A DNA stretch of 64,000 bases, from contig JAYRKY010000019.1 of assembly GCA_041905525.1 (NCBI GenBank), positions 1-64,000 of the forward strand, in the 5' to 3' direction. Positions 61,152-64,000 of this stretch are shown piece after piece. Both the position numbers and the translations under genes were made by a program. How positions within the stretch are numbered: position 1 is the first letter of the stretch; each line of letters begins with the position of its first letter. Source of the stretch: SHVO01 sp041905525 (lineage in GTDB: Bacteria; Pseudomonadota; Alphaproteobacteria; Rhodospirillales; Rhodospirillaceae). The notes under the pieces are model-generated. The model saw nothing but the letters and a program-made list of their open reading frames with translations, was not told the origin of the DNA and did no database searches.

Positions 61152-61875
61152 CTGCGCAACTGCCTGGCTTACCGCGTCTACGAAAGTGAACGGTTTGCCT
61201 GGTCACGAAGGGTACAATGTGATCATCCACATTGCCGATCCAACGGCGCGGGCCACGATAGCCGATCCGATCGTAGCTCACGTCAACGACTTCCTTGTGG
61301 CGCGAAATAAGTCTGTTGAAACCGTCGCTAACACGATCTTTCCCGAAGCGCTTTACCGCAAATACGGTGCTCCGAAATTTATGGACGTTTTCGAGAAACG
61401 TATTCTGCCCAAGGTGAAGAAGACCTGCAATTGGTCGGGCTACTACTTCGAACGCATGATTCGCGTCCCGAAGGCGGGCGGCGGACACATGAATCAGTTG
61501 TGGGGCATCGTCGAGCGTATCCGCAATCCAGCGATTACTTCGCTAACAAAATATGAGCTCTCTCTTTTCGATCCCGAGCGTGACGTGAATGAATCGCCCT
61601 ATGGCGGACAGTGCTTGAGTTTCCTCAGTTTCAAGTTGACCTCGGCCTCGCCGCAGACGCTTCACCTGACTGCGGTCTATCGCAATCACTACTACACGGA
61701 AAAGCTGCTCGGTAATCTGATTGGTTTGGGCCGGTTAATGGCGTTCGTGGCGAAAGAAACCGGTACCAAGGTTGGGACTTTGACGATCCACTCGACTCAT
61801 GCCGAGGTCGACACGCTAAAGGCATCGCGTGGAGAAATCGCGCATCTGCACAAGCAGTGTAGTCAGGCCGCGTAG
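61123..61875 (+). CDS. Thymidylate-synthase-fold protein
   Basis: 250 residues. The second half matches the TS catalytic region: C164 in YGGQCLSFLSFKL at the TS PCH-Cys position, R187 in LHLTAVYRNHY at the YQRS-Arg position, N198 in LGNLIGLGRLMAFVAKETG at the dUMP-binding Asn position, and a late His in IHSTHAEVD. The usual RSxD is changed (Y-R-N-H-Y), so the substrate may be a modified or different pyrimidine nucleotide. GTG 61123 has GGAGGA upstream, inside the peptidase gene. Its 3' end overlaps the UDG-like gene tail-to-tail by 13 bases. Confidence 0.65.
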   Translation: MYLPLPPQPDCATAWLTASTKVNGLPGHEGYNVIIHIADPTARATIADPIVAHVNDFLVARNKSVETVANTIFPEALYRKYGAPKFMDVFEKRILPKVKKTCNWSGYYFERMIRVPKAGGGHMNQLWGIVERIRNPAITSLTKYELSLFDPERDVNESPYGGQCLSFLSFKLTSASPQTLHLTAVYRNHYYTEKLLGNLIGLGRLMAFVAKETGTKVGTLTIHSTHAEVDTLKASRGEIAHLHKQCSQAA

Positions 61876-62573
61876 CTCGGCGCTCTCGCGGACGTGGAAT
61901 TAAAGAGTGACGGCGCTTCCGCGTTTTCGATTCCGTATAGGTCTCGGATTCCGTCGGTAAATTCCCGCTGGCCACCATAACTCGGATGGCGGACCGAGGT
62001 GCTCGCAACGCCGAGTTCTCCAAGCGCCGCTTGGGCATCCTTACCCACGGCGACCACTCTGCCGGGCTGCAGCAGTTCCAAAAGCTCCATGAGGATCGGT
62101 CGGCATGCCAATCGCTCGGCTTTGGAATGTGAGCGGTTTGTGAAGGGCTCATCTTCTTCGTGCGGGTGCAGCGGGAATACGTTCCACAAAAAGACGGGCG
62201 CTCCAATGGACCTGAGTGAGTCCCAAATCACCGTTGCGGTTCGCTCGACAACCGGCGCTCCTGTGGTGGCGCGGCTAAGATTGGAAATCCCCATGATCTC
62301 AGACCAGCAGTTCAAGTGGCCTTCGTCGGTCAGAGGCAGCCCCGTCCGCCTCCCACCGCGATAGCCAAGATCACGTGCGACCCACATTGAGTCCGCTTTT
62401 TGAGTCAGCGCGGCAATCAGAACCAATTCGAGATTGCGCCGGCGGATAGTGGGTGCATTTGGCTTATCGTGAACTTCGCACGCTTCCGCGTACGGGTTGA
62501 AGACGTTGCTGAACCGAAGGGAGGCGAGCCGTTCCACAAACGCAGCAGCTTTCTTCTTCGTGGATTGGGACAT
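61863..62573 (-). CDS. Uracil-DNA-glycosylase-fold protein
   Basis: 236 residues. NVFNPYAEACEVHD holds a family-4/5-like first motif region, SMWVARDLGYRGGRRTGLPLTDE, VFLWNVFPLHPHEEDEPFTNR, and the C-terminal VRHPSYGGQ gives the His motif of the UDG superfamily. No Fe-S Cys set is seen. Members remove uracil or other damaged bases, or act as related hydrolases. ATG 62573 has GAGG five bases upstream. It follows the MazG-like gene by 68 bases. Confidence 0.7.
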   Translation of the reverse strand: MSQSTKKKAAAFVERLASLRFSNVFNPYAEACEVHDKPNAPTIRRRNLELVLIAALTQKADSMWVARDLGYRGGRRTGLPLTDEGHLNCWSEIMGISNLSRATTGAPVVERTATVIWDSLRSIGAPVFLWNVFPLHPHEEDEPFTNRSHSKAERLACRPILMELLELLQPGRVVAVGKDAQAALGELGVASTSVRHPSYGGQREFTDGIRDLYGIENAEAPSLFNSTSARAPSYAA

Positions 62574-62641
62574 CAACACCTCGAAGCTGGGTCGTTCTTA
62601 TTGAGGGGATTGAATCATGGATACCCATCTTTGGGAATCCC

Positions 62642-63850
62642 CTATCGACGGCTTGCTTTCGTGGAGGGAGGGCGCGGCAAGTAGGAAATAGATCGCTTGT
62701 TAAAGTCGGCGATCACGATGCCGCCGCGATGGCGCCGTAGTATCCGGAAGACTCCATACCCGTCCAGGATCGCCTTCTCCCATACCCAGAGGGGAATTTT
62801 CTCGGGCTCGTATCCGCGTACAAAGTCACGGACGGCCTTCAACAGGTCAAAACCAAGGCTGGGCGTATAGAGGAAAAACTTATGGTCCTTGGCCTTCTCG
62901 AAAATCCATGTCGTCAGCCCTTCCTCGATAAGAATGGCGCGCGCGCCGTCTTCATTCTCATCGATCTTTTTTTCGCTCTTTCTCTTCACGCGGAACAGGG
63001 CGCGCATGACTGGAGACCAGCCAAGAATTGCCGCGTAAGACAGATGAAAAACATCGTGAAAGCGGTAGTCGTCGGGCTCCATATGGTTATCGGTCAGGCG
63101 ATCCCCAATGAGGACTCCATTACACTTCTGGTAAACGAATGCCGTGCCGTTGATTTTGCGCTCGTACATTTCCATTCGGATCATGGACGGTAGTTGCTCG
63201 TCCACATGCCCTATCGGATAGCGCGGTGGCGGGAATGTGCCGGGCACCCACCGGTCTTCGATCTTTGTTATGTTCTCGAAGGCAGCGTTGGCGAGACTAA
63301 CGCGCCCCGCGCTGGCGGCGCGTATAAGGGGTCGAGCCAATTTGATGAGGTCGCCCCGTAGGGCATCGGCGTTTTGTTGATAGGCGCCGCTGCTATACCG
63401 CTTAATCACGTCGCCGGACTCGCCGGCGAGTTCCATCAGCGCGTTTTCGAACTTGGTCTCGCGTGGAGACTCTGGATGACCGTCGAGTTGAGCGAAACGA
63501 AAGCGCCTAGAGCGAAGGCCAGTTTTTGATTGTGCCCGAAGGAATACGTCGGCCAAGGATATGTCGGCGCGGCGGGTGATTGCAGCCATATACCACAGCA
63601 CGTCGCCCAATTCCTCGAGCACGGCGGCCTCATAGCCGAAGTAAGCGCCGGCATCCCTTCGCTTCTTTTTCAGCGCACTCAAGAGGCCTCCCACTTCTCC
63701 GAAAAGACCCAGGAGTGGGGTGTCGAGTCTTGCGCCCAGCTTGTCTGTTTGGCTTGAGCGGTGTTCGTATTCATCAACGGTCAGGGCCGATGCACCCTGA
63801 CGTGCCGAGAATCTACGCGATGGTTTTTTCGTGCTTCGGTCGGCTGCCAT
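62642..63850 (-). CDS. MazG-like nucleotide pyrophosphohydrolase with tandem modules
   Basis: About 402 residues. Residues ~45-115 are a MazG-type helical module (LLGLFGEVGGLLSALKKKRRD; AAVLEELGDVLWYMAAITRRADISLADVF) with the metal-binding E..D pattern. Residues ~130-205 look like a second degenerate copy (ALMELAGESGDVIKRYSSG; VSLANAAFENITKIEDRW). The C-terminal part contains YRFHDVFHLSYAAILGWSPVMRAL and EDGARAILIEEGLTTWIF, an extra helical domain with a H-x3-H pair. MazG proteins hydrolyse non-canonical or signalling NTPs. ATG 63850 begins the conserved part. Confidence 0.7.
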   Translation of the reverse strand: MAADRSTKKPSRRFSARQGASALTVDEYEHRSSQTDKLGARLDTPLLGLFGEVGGLLSALKKKRRDAGAYFGYEAAVLEELGDVLWYMAAITRRADISLADVFLRAQSKTGLRSRRFRFAQLDGHPESPRETKFENALMELAGESGDVIKRYSSGAYQQNADALRGDLIKLARPLIRAASAGRVSLANAAFENITKIEDRWVPGTFPPPRYPIGHVDEQLPSMIRMEMYERKINGTAFVYQKCNGVLIGDRLTDNHMEPDDYRFHDVFHLSYAAILGWSPVMRALFRVKRKSEKKIDENEDGARAILIEEGLTTWIFEKAKDHKFFLYTPSLGFDLLKAVRDFVRGYEPEKIPLWVWEKAILDGYGVFRILRRHRGGIVIADFNKRSISYLPRPPSTKASRR

Positions 63851-63881
63851 AGCTGTTCCCGACAGGAATCGCCGATGACAC

Positions 63882-63910
63882 ACTATATCAAAATGCGCGG
63901 CAAGAACGAA
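63882..63910 (-). promoter_or_regulatory. Possible promoter of the MazG-UDG pair
   Basis: On the minus strand TTCGTT (63910-63905), 17 bases, TATAGT (63887-63882) lies about 30 bases before the MazG-like start. The -10 is good, the -35 weak. Confidence 0.4.
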
Positions 63911-63931
63911 TCGCCAAGTGGAGATTGTGGG

Positions 63932-64000
63932 TCAGGCAGCCAGGCGGGCGACAGCTTCTGCTTTGTATTCCGGAGCCAGATGCGCATAGCGCAAGGTCAT
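63932..64000 (-). CDS. Tyrosine recombinase/integrase, C-terminal fragment (partial at right edge)
   Basis: The last 22 codons on the minus strand read TLRYAHLAPEYKAEAVARL before TGA. LRYAHLAPE is the C-terminal signature of phage-type integrases, with the catalytic Tyr of the R-Y-A-H segment. The rest of the gene lies beyond the window. It marks the recombinase of the island that begins at tRNA-Ile2. Confidence 0.8.
   Translation of the reverse strand: MTLRYAHLAPEYKAEAVARLAA

Larger units (their letters stand above)
57240..64000. mobile_element. Genomic island at tRNA-Ile2 (right end outside window)
   Basis: From the tRNA 3' end onward the content turns to accessory genes with less GC-rich codon use: an AbiJ-like protein, an XRE/ImmA pair, two peptidases, nucleotide- and uracil-related enzymes, and finally the C-terminus of a tyrosine recombinase at the right edge. 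A recombinase plus a tRNA target is the classic layout of an integrative element. The second attachment copy of the tRNA end is not within the window, so the right limit is unknown. Confidence 0.7.

Overview
The window is chromosomal DNA from a flagellated alphaproteobacterium of fairly high GC. The evidence is a CckA-type hybrid kinase, a CtrA-type TTAA-N7-TTAA box in front of flagellar genes, a GTTC-N7-GTTC LexA box before recA, a phasin whose promoter carries TGC-N3-GCA (PhaR-like) sites, and a DnaG whose N-terminal zinc ligands are mostly lost. Genus cannot be fixed from the sequence. Ten Ns at 8825-8834 mark an assembly gap.

Layout. 1-12.3 kb: the N-terminal part of a large autotransporter that runs off the left edge, a PafA-like phosphatase, an SLC13-type anion permease, gluQ, an HNH nuclease, a serine beta-lactamase-fold hydrolase, an APC amino-acid permease cut by the gap, and a TPR lipid/periplasm-type protein. 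12.7-20.7 kb: a flagellar export and basal-body locus in two divergent arms (fliP, fliO, a small FlgN-like protein and an FlhB-C homologue on the minus strand; flgB, flgC, fliE, fliQ, fliR, flhB on the plus strand) that continues into cckA and a cyclic-nucleotide-binding protein. 21-28 kb: recA, alaS, a phasin, a MoxR/VWA pair and crcB. 28-36.6 kb: a Cys-rich protein, carbonic anhydrase, icd, a LOG-family protein, and a respiratory cluster of three cytochrome c' paralogues around a triheme cytochrome. 36.7-57.1 kb: psd-pssA, uvrB, a TPR/2OG-dioxygenase fusion, an aspartate aminotransferase, a probable structured RNA, LysR, trxB, an Lrp-type regulator, greA, carB-carA, yqeY, dnaG, and an rpoD with a long histone-H1-like N-terminal tail.

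57.2-64 kb is an accessory island. It starts directly after tRNA-Ile2(CAU) and reaches the C-terminus of a tyrosine recombinase at the right edge. It holds an AbiJ-NTD3-like protein, then a tightly overlapping plus-strand operon (acyl-carrier-like protein, XRE regulator, ImmA/IrrE metallopeptidase, papain-fold cysteine peptidase, thymidylate-synthase-fold protein) facing a minus-strand pair (tandem MazG-like protein, uracil-DNA-glycosylase-fold protein). This cluster is the best candidate in the window for an undescribed system. Its parts suggest a two-protease regulatory cascade tied to nucleotide or modified-base chemistry; that linkage is inference.

The core regions are internally coherent: the CtrA box and cckA frame the flagellar locus, carB-carA and psd-pssA form pathway pairs, and yqeY-dnaG-rpoD follows the macromolecular-synthesis order common in this class.
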